Shown in pieces: positions 1 to 10,302 of a stretch of 31,403 nucleotides of DNA. Position numbers and translations under genes: made by a program. The stretch's first letter is position 1. The number at the start of each line of letters is the position of its first letter. Under the pieces are notes generated by a model that ran no database searches, had not been told where the DNA came from, and saw nothing but the letters and a program-made list of their open reading frames with translations. This DNA is from Isochrysis galbana (Eukaryota > Haptophyta > Isochrysidales > Isochrysidaceae): contig JADDIW010000086.1 of NCBI GenBank assembly GCA_018136815.1, forward strand, positions 1-31,403, read 5' to 3'.

Positions 1-1384
1 AGAGTTAGCCGAAATTCGTTCCAGGCTGTCGCCGCGGTTTTTGAACGTTATCGGAGGCGAGGGCCTTTGGGAAGCGGAGCTCCGAAAGCTCTTTGCCCAT
101 CCTGACCTGATGTGAAGGGTTTGCTCGGCTGAGAAGCGGCTACGCACCCATTTGAGCAAGTGGTCCTCCTCCATGAAAATTCGGCAATGCCAAACGTTGC
201 CCGCCAGGGAGAGGTTGCTCTTCAAAATGGTGTGGATGAGCTCATGCTCGTCGGAGTCGCGGTAAAAGGGCGGCCAGATCGCGTGAGGGCAGGGCGAGGA
301 GATTTTTCCACTCGCTTACAACTGCCTCTCGCTCATCCATCCCCACCGCAAGGCAGGGTCGCGAGGGTGGCGGAACGGCACCACCGGGGTCGGGCCCCGG
401 TAAGGGCTCTGATCCTGGCGGCGGGATTCCGATTTGGAGGTCGGGTACGCCGACCGTGGAACCCTAGTAGCCGGAGAGGCGTGGCCCTTTTGGTCTAGGG
501 CAGGAGGCTCGTCCATGGATGGTTCCTTCTGAGCCGGCCTAGCAGATCCGCAGCCGCCTCGGTCCGATCCATGGACGGACTTGAAGTGGGCTCTTGGCGG
601 GCTTGGAGTAGCTGAGTCAGGGCTTTGAACCCTGCTTCAACTTGATCCCGGAGAAGCCCCTCCCTCGCCTCTGCCGCGGCAAGGGATGACTGTAGGCGCT
701 CCACAGCCCCTTTTAGGGTGTTGGTCTGCGCTTGAAAGCCTTGCCATTTCCGCATCCTGACGCGCCGCGGCCGTCTCGATCGGGGTGATCTCTTGATCAA
801 AGACCCCTTTTGATGACGGCGGGGCATAGTCCCGGTAAGCGGGGCTTCGGAAGCTGATCCCCTCCCCTTCACCGACCTCAGACTCATCATCTCGAAGGTG
901 AGGAGGGGGGTCAAACTGAATCAGAGGGAGGGGACCCTCCTCCACCTCATTGGCCAACTCAGCGACGCTGAAGTTGGCCTCATGCGGGAGAGGGTCATGC
1001 TCCACCATGGCCCGCTGTGATTGCACCCGGTGGGTGGCCGAAGGAAGCGGACAAATCCTCGCCATCCGCCACGAGCTGATCGGAGCCAGTCGTGGAGATA
1101 GCAGCCGGGGTGATGGGTGCCATTGGTGTAGCCTCAGAAGCCGTGGGATCACTCGGACATCCCACGGGAGCAAAAGCTGCAGCGGGCAGAGAAGGTTCCC
1201 TGAGGGGTTCCTCCTCTGCGGCCGAGGACGCAAGCTTCGATTTCGTGCTTGTCGAGTCGAGCGGAGCCGGAGGGCTCTGAGCCACTCCGTCGCGAGCAGC
1301 ACCGGCGGCTAGCGCGGCGCTTTGGCCCTCCTCCCCACCGGGAGTCGGGTGAATGAAATTCTGGACTGGGTCGGGCAACCCCAT
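1..1384 (-). pseudogene. Frameshifted ORF with coiled coil, possibly retrotransposon gag-like
   Basis: A protein-like reading runs on the minus strand from an ATG at 1384 to the window edge, but changes frame several times. It opens with a Pro/Ala/Ser-rich stretch (1384 to about 1020), then an acidic stretch (about 1010-760), then a clear amphipathic coiled coil at about 737-594 (rich in L, A, E, Q, with LKGAVERLQSSLAAAEAREG). After about 350 comes a globular-looking segment with PFYRDSDEHELIHTILKSNL and MEEDHLLKWVRSRFSAEQTL. Disordered N-terminus, coiled coil and then a compact domain is the layout of many LTR-retrotransposon gag proteins, but I see no zinc knuckle, protease or primer-binding site, and the rest lies outside the window. 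It could also be an ordinary nuclear gene. The frame changes may be sequencing errors rather than decay. Confidence 0.3.
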
Positions 1385-2690
1385 TTGGGTGTCTGGACGG
1401 GGAACGAACGGCGAACGAAAGGGCTGTGGGGCGGCGAGGCGCTCCTAGCGGCCCTAGTGTGTTGGGTTTTAAGAGATTGTTAGACCTACAAAGAACTCTT
1501 CCCTCAGGGAGGGAGCCTAGGCTGCTAGAGTGCAGCGACGCAGCGAAACAACGACGGACAAAGAGCCTGAGAACAACAGGATACACCGACCCACGAACAC
1601 ACCGGAATCATTCACCCAAACCAAGCAAATTATCAAGCAACCGCGACCCCAAATCACCGATAACTCAAACACGTCGCGAGAGACGGAGAGAGAGAGCGAG
1701 AGAGAGAGAGAGACTCCGCAGCGACGGCCGGAGCGTGTCTCCCTTGTAACTTCCCACGTAGCGGAGAGTCCGAAGGGGAGCGTCCTGTCGCGCGACCACG
1801 GCGATCACTTTGGATACAGATCGCAACGAGATGTCTTCACGACCGAATAAATCTTGCCGTTGAGCGTGAACCTTCTAGACGCTTCTAACGAACAACCCTG
1901 AGTAGCAACCAAGGGGAAGAAACACCAAAGGGGCCAAGGCTTGCATGTAACTTGCATCAAGGGGAAAGATTCCCTCACCTAGGAAGCGAACCTACACCGG
2001 TCTCCCAAGGGGAGATGGCAAATTAAACCTCAAATCTCGAGCGGCTAGAGCAACCGACTCGCTCGCCAAAACCTTGACCGAGAAGAAAGAAGCAAGGACC
2101 TACAAGCCAAGGGTAGCGGACCTAGGGAATGTGAGAGGAAATTTCCGAACGCCAACGCCAAACGCCGGAAGGCAACGAAACCCTAACCAGGCCAAGCAGA
2201 ACCTACGAAGAACAGGCCCTGGACGACAACGAAAGTGAGCAGGTCCCAAGAAAGAACCGGAACCCAACAAGAAACGACAAGCCTTGCAAGAAGCTAAACA
2301 AGCCTTCACAAGGTAACCTGAGAGCCTGAGACAAGCGCGCAGCGAGTGACAGGCGACCTGGCTCCTTTGGGTCAAGATTACCCGAAAGGAGGAAACCTGG
2401 AATCTAGACCTGACAGACAGGCTAGAAGGAACGAAACGAGAACTCGAATTCTAGATCGCTAGGGACGAACCCTACCAACCTAGAAGTACCTGAGCTTCAC
2501 CGTGTGGCCGCACGGCGAAGGACCTGGAAACAAGAGCCTGGAAATCGCATCATCTAGGATGAATGCGACACCTTCACCGCAAAGGTGTGCGCCGAGGCCG
2601 CTAGGTACATGAATTTGGCTCCTGGGGCGGAACCATTTCATGTGATGAGTGTTAACTTGCCCTATGCAAGCTGAGGGGTAAGGAAGTGCC
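1385..2690. other. Gene-free nuclear-type stretch
   Basis: No ORF here looks like a protein. There is a short GA-rich microsatellite at about 1680-1713. The rest has mixed composition, somewhat richer in A on the plus strand between 1850 and 2500. If the minus-strand ORF at 1-1384 belongs to a retroelement, its leader or LTR would lie here, but I could not find a matching second LTR or a tRNA-complementary primer site. Confidence 0.5.
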
Positions 2691-3420
2691 AGCGGCAAGC
2701 GCAGTCGCGTTCGAAGGTTGGGCACTCGGGCCCGTTCGGCCCGTAGCCCTGGTCTTGTTTTCGGTGTTGCACAGGGCCAACTTCGACGCGATGTGCGCGG
2801 GCGGCGGCGGCGATTGGCGTAGCTATTGGGTGGCATCTTTCCAATTGATGCCTTTTGTGTCATTCTATCTTAGTGGATGACCGAGAAAGCGCCGGCAGCG
2901 CGCCCGGTAGCGGTCGAAAGTTGGACACTCGGCCCGTTCGGCCGGGTGACGTTCGCGTAGTCGTCAGCGGCCTCACACGGCCGACTATTTCGCGATGCGC
3001 GCGGGCGGCGGCGGCGATTGGCGTACTCGGCCCGTTCGGCCAGGTGACGTTCGCGTAGTCGTCGGCGCCACGCACGGCCGACTACTTCGCGATGCGCGCG
3101 GGCGGCGGCGGCGATTGGCGTGGCTGCTCGGGCGGCATATTCGGATATGGTGCCTGGTAGGGCATTCTATCGTAGTGGATGACCGAGAAAGCGCCGGCAG
3201 CGCGCCCTGTAGCGGTCGAAAGTTGGGCACTCGCCCGTTCGGCCGGGTGACGTTGGCGTAGTCGTCGGCGCCACACACGGCCGACTATTTCGCGATGCGC
3301 GAGGGCTGCGGCGGCGATTGGCGTGGCTGCTCGGGCGGCATATTCGGATATGGTGCCTGGTAGGGCATTCTATCGTAGTGGATGACCGAGGAAGCGCCGG
3401 CAGCGCGCTCGGTAGAGGTG
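2691..3420. repeat. GC-rich tandem repeat array, units of about 100 and 200 bp
   Basis: The block containing TAGTGGATGACCGAG recurs at 2871, 3173 and 3376, so the spacings are 302 and 203 bases. Between these anchors the segment with CCCGTTCGGCC, GTGACGTT, GTAGTCGTC and GCGGCGGCGGCGATTGGCGT is repeated. Within the first interval it occurs twice, about 100 bp apart, which explains the extra 100 bp. A diverged copy starts near 2691. ORFs in this stretch are by-products of the repeat. Confidence 0.85.
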
Positions 3421-4500
3421 GGAAGTTGGGTGTTCGAACGCATCTTGGTACGTTACCGTTTAGGCGTTTTTTTCGCCAATGCCGATATTCGACAAGATGT
3501 GCGAGGCTGGAGAGGGCAATTGGCTCGGCCACTAGAGCAGCATATCTTGATTTAACGTTTTCTGCTGTCCTAGTTGAAATGGATGAAAGAAAAGACCATG
3601 CCGTCCGCCCGGTCGCGGTGCCAAATTAGCCGCTCTAGCCCTCGGTGACTAGTGGTTCACGTAAGCGTCTTGAGTTTTGTGATACTTTCGTACACATTGA
3701 AGCGCAAAATTATGAGTTTGACTTATGGTCCAGTGTGCAAAGAACCACCCTTTGTAGACCCAGTGAGTTGGCGTCAAAATTTTCCTCGTCATTCCGTGTT
3801 TGTGCCTCGCATGAAGGGCCTCACTAAAAATATACCGGAGGGGGGCCCGACTGTATTTCGCGCACCGTCTTCGAAGGCCTGAAATTCGGCATTCTTCGAA
3901 AAGTTCGCCGGGGAACCCCCAATTTTTTTTGCTGATCCATCCTACCGGAACCTATAGGGAGCTTATTTAGCCCTTCATTTACCCATAATTGCTGGTGCCC
4001 TCCGCACCCCCATAGTGAGTGACCGGGCTAGCATATGTTGCGCGCCATTTCCGCTTACCGCTTATTCGCGCCGCGAAATTTCGCGAGTTTCATGTGAACA
4101 ACGTATTTTTCTAAAATATTCGCGCCTCCCACGAGGCAGACCATGAGTGGAAGAGCGAAGAGCTTCCCACCCCGCGGGATACATCCGGCATTTCTCCCAT
4201 TTCCATTTCTAGGACAAGCAGCGATTCGACCAGATGCCCATGCAAATGCCATTCAAATGCAAATGCATCGCAAACCTTGGTATTGGTATTGCTCATTCAT
4301 TGCTCCCTCCCTCTCTCTGGACCGCGGCGCGCTCGCCTCGCCATCGTGCGCGCTCTAGTCCCCAACCACCCACCACGTCTGCGCCCTCGTGCAGCACACT
4401 TCACACTTCCATATCCAGCTAGCAGCTAGTTACTAGTTAGCCCAACCTTTCCTCTTTCCTTTGGAGCCTTTAGAATTAAAACACCGGAGGAAGACTACTC
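3421..4500. other. Gene-free nuclear-type stretch
   Basis: I see no convincing coding sequence. GC content falls compared with the array upstream. A 14-base perfect palindrome (CGCGAAATTTCGCG) lies at 4072-4085, and a short ATGCAAATGC-type direct repeat lies at about 4240-4265. The segment 4290-4440 is C/T-rich and could be promoter or 5' sequence of the gene downstream, but no core promoter element is clear. Confidence 0.4.
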
Positions 4501-4955
4501 CCCCCTCTCATCGACAGAGAAGAGAAACGAGTGTGAGAGTGAGAAGGGGAGTGAGAGTGAGAGCGACGCGGGCGACGAGGGGACGAACGAGAAGAGAAAG
4601 AGAAAAAGAGAGGGAGGGAGAGGGGGAGAGAGGGGAGGGAGGGGAGGGAGGGAGGGAAGAGGGATGAGAGGGAGAGAGGGGGAGGGAGGCAGGGAGGCAG
4701 GGAGGGAGAGAGAGAGGGAAGAGGAAGAGGAAGAGGAAGAGGAAGAGGAAGAGGAAGAGGAAGAGGAAGAGGAAGAGGAAGAGGAAGAGGAAGAGGAAGA
4801 GGAAGAGGAAGAGGAAGAGAAAGAGAAAGAGAAAGAGAAAGAGAAAGAGAAAGAGAAAGAGAAAGAGAAAGAGAAAGAGAAAGAGAAAGAGAAAGGGAGA
4901 GAGGGAGAGAGGGAGAGAGGGAGAGAGAGAGCGAGAGAGAGGGAGAGGGAGAGGC
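4501..4955 (+). repeat. Homopurine tract with (GAGGAA)n and (GAGAAA)n arrays
   Basis: The plus strand is almost pure A and G for about 450 bases. Inside it a GAGGAA hexamer array runs from about 4719 to 4817 and switches directly into a GAGAAA array running to about 4893. Translation gives runs of Glu, Glu-Lys, Ser, Phe or Leu depending on frame. The long ORFs seen in several frames are therefore compositional. Confidence 0.9.
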
Positions 4956-4984
4956 CGACCCACACAGAGGAATGGGCGTGCGCC

Positions 4985-5256
4985 ACCCCCACGTGGCCCG
5001 CGCCGCCCTCCCTTTCCTTTCTCCCGCCCCCCGCCCCCCGCCCCCCGCGCCCCCCCCCCCCCCCGGCTCCCGCCTCCCCGTCCCACCTGCTCTCTTCCCT
5101 CTCCCTCCTCTCCCCCCTTCCCCCCTTCTCTCCCCTCCTCTCAGCCTCGCCCCCCCCCTCTCTCCCCCTCCCCCCCCCCCTCTCCCTCTCTTTACCTCTC
5201 CTCCTTTCTCCTCCTCTCTCCTCTTCTCTCCCTCCCACTTCTCTCGTCGCCCTCAG
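4985..5256 (+). repeat. Polypyrimidine tract ending in a splice acceptor-like CAG
   Basis: The plus strand is C/T-dominated for about 250 bases, with several poly-C runs, and ends in CCCTCAG at 5250-5256 just before a protein-like exon. That is the expected shape of an intron 3' end, though this tract is unusually long. Together with the purine tract upstream it makes about 700 bases of strand-asymmetric DNA. Confidence 0.7.
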
Positions 5257-5497
5257 CGTCGTGATGGATGGCACCTTGCTCTTCAGCGACGTGCGCGCGC
5301 ATGCCGCAGGCGGCGCCAAGTTCGTGCAGGAGAACGCCGTGCTTGCGGCCGTCGACGAGATGCTGGCCGCACAGCAGCTCGAGCGCACGCCGGTGAGGCA
5401 GAGGGAGAGAGAGGGAAGGAGAACGCCGAAGGGGATGAGAGGGGGAAGGAGGAAGAGAGGGGGAGGGGGAGGAAAGGGGTGAAAGGAGGGGCGGGGG

Positions 5498-5557
<60 letters not shown>

Positions 5558-6625
5558 AGAGGGGAAGGGAGGACGGGTGAGAGCGAGGAAGGGCGAGGGA
5601 CAGAGGCGGAGAGCAGGAGAGCGCTTCCACTGCGCCAACCTTCAAGGGAGGAGAGGGGAGACGGTTAGATGAAAAGGGAGATCCAGCGGAAGATGGGGAG
5701 GCTGAGAAGGAGGGACAGCTGCGAGTGGTTCACGTGAACGTGAGAGCGCAAGAGCAGAAGGAGCGATCGCGCGTGAAGGTGTGAGAAGACAAGAATGGCG
5801 ACAGCTTTAGTCTGAGCGAACGAGAGCGAGACACAACGATCATGTTAGGAAACACTAAGAGACAGGGCGCGTGCCAAGTGAGGAAGTTGGAATGAAAGAG
5901 AGCATCCAGGAGAGGGGGGGGGTGTCAGAGGGAGGGAAATGCTAGAGCGCGTCTGAGTTCGAGTATTGCGGCACGGAAGTACATGGTTTCTCAGGGAAGG
6001 ACGCGGGAGACGGGCAGCTGTGCATTCCATCGAATGGTGGGACCCAGGCGACAGATTGGGGACATTGGCGATTCGGGCGTGGGCAAAGCGAGAGAGGCTC
6101 GCGGCATAGACGCAACACACAGTGTAGGTCGAGAGTGCACGGAGGCTGAGAGGAGAGCGACAGGCGCATCGGCCGAGGCGCGAGCAAAGGAGCGAAGCGT
6201 GGAGAGGGCATTTTTAAAGGCGGTCCATCGCCTCACGCCGCCTCCGGTTTGTGCGCAGGTTGCCTACATGGGGTGCTGATGATGTCGCTGAGGCGTCGCA
6301 CGCCCAGACTGCTGCTGCCGGCGGGGTGCTCTCGCTGCTCGAGCGCGCGCTGGGCGCGGTGCCCAGTGCGCTGCTCTCAGCAAAAGGGCCCAAGATGGCC
6401 AGCGTGATTGTATCCGTCGCCAACATGCACGCCGACCAGCCGACTGTCGTACGGCCGGCCTTGTCGTGCGCGCGCCGCCTGCTGATGAACATCGCGCCGC
6501 GCTCTGCCGACGCGGGCAAATTGTGGCGCTGGCTTCTCGAATTCACAACGCATTCGCAGCCCAAGGTGCGGCAGCGGGGTCAGGCGACCGCAACCGAGGT
6601 GCTGCGCGAAGCGGGCGCAGCCTAA
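5257..6625 (+). CDS. Two exons of a HEAT-repeat protein, RRP12-like (partial)
   Basis: Exon A (5257-5392) lies between an acceptor (CCCTCAG) and a donor (GTGAGG at 5393) and reads through MDGTLLFSDVRA to EMLAAQQLERTP. Exon B starts after GTGCGCAG at 6258 and reads VAYMG, then ADDVAEASHAQ, then a helical protein ending near EVLREAGAA. The motif LLEFTTHSQPKVRQRGQ resembles the FC-x-x-HxPKVRKxAQ repeat of the RRP12 family, HEAT-repeat proteins of ribosome biogenesis and small-subunit export. Exon A ends in phase 0. Exon B then needs one G fewer in the run at 6270-6273 to stay open, so I infer a one-base insertion error there. The apparent TAA at 6623 sits at the junction with plastid DNA and may not be the real end. 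Splicing is inferred, and the family call is moderate. Confidence 0.45.
5501..5554 (+). repeat. Poly-G run of 54 bases inside the putative intron
   Basis: An uninterrupted run of 54 G residues is seen within the inferred intron 5393-6258. Such a run is a strong candidate for G-quadruplex formation and is also a typical place for sequencing or assembly collapse, so its true length is uncertain. Poly-Gly and poly-Pro ORFs here are by-products. Confidence 0.95.
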
Positions 6626-6632
6626 CTTAGAC
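6620..6632. other. Nuclear/plastid junction
   Basis: GC-rich exon sequence up to about 6622 is followed directly by AT-rich DNA that reads as the interior of ycf35 from about 6627 (LDILKKTLSS). The start of ycf35 is missing. Base composition, gene type and codon use all change within about 10 bases, which places the breakpoint between about 6615 and 6630. Confidence 0.85.
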
Positions 6633-6974
6633 ATTTTGAAAAAAACTCTTTCAAGTCTAAATTTAGATTGGGCTGAAAGTGGACAAAGTGTACGTGGCTA
6701 CAAGGATCAAGTACAGTCTGCAGAATTGGTGATTAAGCAAGCAAATAATTACGATATTGGTTTTTAAGTGGAATGGAAGTGAGTATGAGCTTGTTGCTGA
6801 TTTAATGTTTTGGATCAACCATATTCTGTAGATAAATTTTTAAACCAAGTAAATCAACGTTACGCTTATCAAACAATTGTAGAAGTACATGAAGAAGGCA
6901 ACTTTACTTTTACACAAGCAACGAATGAGAAAACAGATGCCATTCATCTCCAACTAACACGTTATGTAGCGTAG
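6627..6974 (+). CDS. ycf35: Ycf35 (DUF1257 family), 5'-truncated and frameshifted
   Basis: The readable protein is LDILKKTLSSLNLDWAES, then VRGYKDQVQSAELVIKQ, then NNYDIGFKWNGSEYELVADL, then YSVDKFLNQVNQRYAYQTIV, ending LQLTRYVA. This matches the conserved plastid and cyanobacterial Ycf35 protein, whose function is unknown; cyanobacterial and plastid members have Y-x-IGFKWNG-x-EYELVADL and QRYAY motifs like these. The N-terminus is lost at the junction with nuclear-type DNA. Two indels break the frame: an extra T at about 6760-6764 and a missing G at about 6815. The gene converges on psbA and is followed by two hairpins. Confidence 0.88.
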
Positions 6975-7034
6975 GTCACAATTTAACATCTGCATTATTA
7001 GCTTTTTAATTAGATTTTTATTAATAAAGTAAAA

Positions 7035-7074
7035 AAGCCATCTGAACGATATTAAAAGATTGTCCAGGTGGCTT
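7035..7074 (+). terminator. Hairpin downstream of ycf35
   Basis: AAGCCATCTG (7035-7044) pairs with CAGGTGGCTT (7065-7074), with one G-U pair and a 20-base loop. It lies 60 bases after the ycf35 stop, so 3'-end formation or mRNA stability is the likely role. Confidence 0.45.
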
Positions 7075-7101
7075 CTTATCTTTATCTGTATAATTTTAAT
7101 A

Positions 7102-7147
7102 AAAAATACTAGCTGATTCAATTGTTATTGAATCAGCTAGTATTTTT
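7102..7147. terminator. Perfect 21-bp hairpin between ycf35 and psbA
   Basis: The arms 7102-7122 and 7127-7147 (core ACTAGCTGATTCAAT) are perfectly complementary, with a TGTT loop. They start with A-rich and end with T-rich sequence, so the element has terminator form in both directions. It lies between convergent ycf35 and psbA and ends 26 bases past the psbA stop. Confidence 0.8.
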
Positions 7148-7172
7148 AGCTAGATATAAAATCTTGACCTAA

Positions 7173-8254
<1,082 letters not shown>

Positions 8255-8574
8255 GATTATATTGTTTTGTTTAAATTAATGTTTTTGGTCTTTAACCTCC
8301 CAGAAAGTAAATTTCTGTTAACTAGATTATATTAACATAAACGTAAACCGTGTGTTAATTATTTTCTTTTTACTTATTAAAAATAACGTACGTAAGCTTA
8401 AATTACCATTAAGTAAAGAGATATAATGAGGAAAATAATTAACAAATAAAATATAGTAAACAAAATATTAAAATTTCAATTATTAGGTTAAAAATTTACT
8501 AGTGCCTAAATTATTTGAAAAGAGTTTAATATTTGACTTGCAAAAAGTTAATTTATTAGCTAGATTATATTTAT
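8255..8574 (-). promoter_or_regulatory. psbA promoter and leader; rest of the spacer empty
   Basis: On the minus strand a TATAAT -10 box lies at 8331-8326. The best -35 candidate is weak (TTAACA at about 8358-8353, spacer 21). Downstream are a small hairpin (CAGAAA/TTTCTG, 8301-8317) and a GGGAGG motif at 8301-8296. That motif is about 40 bases from the ATG, too far for a normal Shine-Dalgarno site. The predicted leader is about 65 bases and AT-rich. Bases 8360-8574 towards trnM show nothing else I can name. Confidence 0.5.
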
Positions 8575-8648
8575 GGCTCAGTAGCTCAGTTGGTTAGAGC
8601 AGGGGACTCATAAGCCCAAGGTCGCAGGTTCAAGTCCAGCCTGAGCCA
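8575..8648 (+). tRNA. trnM: tRNA-Met (CAU), elongator type
   Basis: The acceptor stem GGCTCAG/CTGAGCC is perfect, the D-arm is normal, and the anticodon loop CTCATAA gives CAU. The anticodon stem (GGGGA/GCCCA) and T-stem (GCAGG/CCAGC) each contain a mismatch, possibly base errors in this sequence. It stands upstream of groEL on the same strand. Confidence 0.85.
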
Positions 8649-8708
8649 TCTTAATACCTCTTTATTAAGAGAATTGTAGTTTTTAAAGATTATTAATAAT
8701 AAGCAAAA

Positions 8709-10294
8709 ATGGCAGTTAAAAAATTTTATACCAAGAGGAGGCTAGAAAAGCCTTAGAAAAAGGAATGGATATTTTAGCCGAAGCAGTCTCGGTAACTTTA
8801 GGGCCAAAAGGAAGAAATGTTGTTTTAGAAAAAAAATTTGGTCCCCCGCAAATTGTTAATGACGGAGTAACAATTGCGAAAGAAATTAATTTAAAAGATA
8901 CATTGGAAAACACAGGTGTTTCACTTATCCGGCAAGCAGCCTCTAAAACAAATGATGTGGCTGGAGACGGTACTACTACCGCAACGGTTTTAGCTTACGC
9001 TATTATCAAGCAAGGCATGCGTAATGTGGCAGCTGGAGCAAACCCTATTGTTTTAAAACGTGGAATTGAAAAAGCAACCCAGTTTGTTGTCCGAAAAATT
9101 ATGGATTATGCACGACCAATTGAAAACCTTTCCGATATAACCCAAGTTGCTCAAATTTCGGCAGGTAATGATGTAGAAGTAGGTGCATTAATTGCAAGCG
9201 CAATTGATAAAGTTGGTCGAGAAGGCTTAATCTCATTAGAAGAAAGTAAATCTACAGCAACAGAGCTAGAAATTACAGAAGGCATGGGCTTTGATCGCGG
9301 TTTTATCTCTGGTTACTTTGTAACAAACAAAGAACGAATGGAAGTTGTTTTGGATAATCCATTCATTCTACTAACCGATAAAAAAATTACTTTAGTTAAA
9401 CAAGACTTAGTACCAACGTTAGAACTTGTCTCAAAAACAAACCAACCTTTATTAATTATTAGTGAAAATGTTGAAAAAGAAGCACTAGCAACTTTAATTG
9501 TAAACAAATTACGAGGGATTATCAATGTTGTTGCAGTACGTGCACCTGGCTTTGGTGACAGAAGAAAAGCTATTTTACAAGATTTAGCCATTTTAGTAGG
9601 CGGTAAATTAATTACGTCAGATGCCGGTTTAAGTTTAGACCGGATGGAGATTGAAAATTTAGGAACAGCTCGCCGCGTTATTGTCGGAAAAGAAAATACT
9701 ACAATTATTTCGGACAGCAATAAGAAAGAAGTTTTAGCACGTTGTGAGCAACTTCGTCGTCAAATGGAAACAACCGACTCAAGTTATGAAAAGGAAAAAC
9801 TTCAGGAGCGTCTAGCAAAGCTTACAGGTGGTGTCGCTGTAATTAAAGTAGGGGCAGCAACCGAGACTGAAATGAAAGATCGTAAATTACGATTAGAAGA
9901 TGCTATTAATGCAACCAAAGCGGCAGTTGAGGAAGGCATAGTGCCAGGTGGCGGGGCAACTCTCGTACATATTGCTGCGGAACTATTAGAATGGATTACT
10001 GAAACACTTACAGGTGATGAATTAGTCGGTGGCTTAATTGTAGAAAAAGCTTTACAAGCACCAATGAAAAAAATCGCTATGAATGCGGGTGAAAATGGAG
10101 CCATAATTGTTGAACGAATTAAAGAAGCTGAATTTGAAATGGGTTATAACGCTGCAAAGAATGAAATTACAAATATGTACGAAGCGGGAATCATTGATCC
10201 CGCTAAGGTAACTCGCTCAACTTTACAAAATGCAGCGTCAATTGCGAGTATGGTTTTAACCACAGAATGTATAATTGTAGATAAAAATAGTTAA
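8709..10294 (+). CDS. groEL: Chaperonin GroEL (60 kDa, Cpn60)
   Basis: GroEL forms the ATP-driven folding chamber in the stroma. The start is ATG at 8709 (MAVKK), and one A is missing in the A-run at about 8717-8722. The true frame then reads [20 protein letters not shown] and stays open to 10294. Visible signatures are [19 protein letters not shown], the ATP-binding motif [29 protein letters not shown] in the apical region, and [13 protein letters not shown] near the C-terminus. Corrected length is about 528 residues. It ends IIVDKNS and lacks the Gly-Met tail of bacterial GroEL. It is 8 bases upstream of tatC, so the two are probably co-transcribed. Plastid groEL is a red-lineage trait. Confidence 0.95.
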
Positions 10295-10302
10295 ATTTTA
10301 TT

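Noticed and set aside
2691-3420. CRISPR array
   Set aside because: Unit lengths of 100 and 200 bp without short repeats and unique spacers; no cas genes.
4664-5482. Long plus-strand ORF rich in Glu and Lys, and antisense Ser- and Phe/Leu-rich ORFs
   Set aside because: They are open only because the DNA is a hexamer repeat and a pyrimidine tract; several frames are open at the same time and only the last part (5257-5392) looks like protein.
4972-5645. ORFs with Pro- and Gly-runs over the poly-G stretch
   Set aside because: Composition artefacts of poly-C and poly-G; the run lies in an inferred intron.
9313-10104. Antisense ORFs within groEL
   Set aside because: They mirror the strongly conserved GroEL frame and have no recognisable domain.
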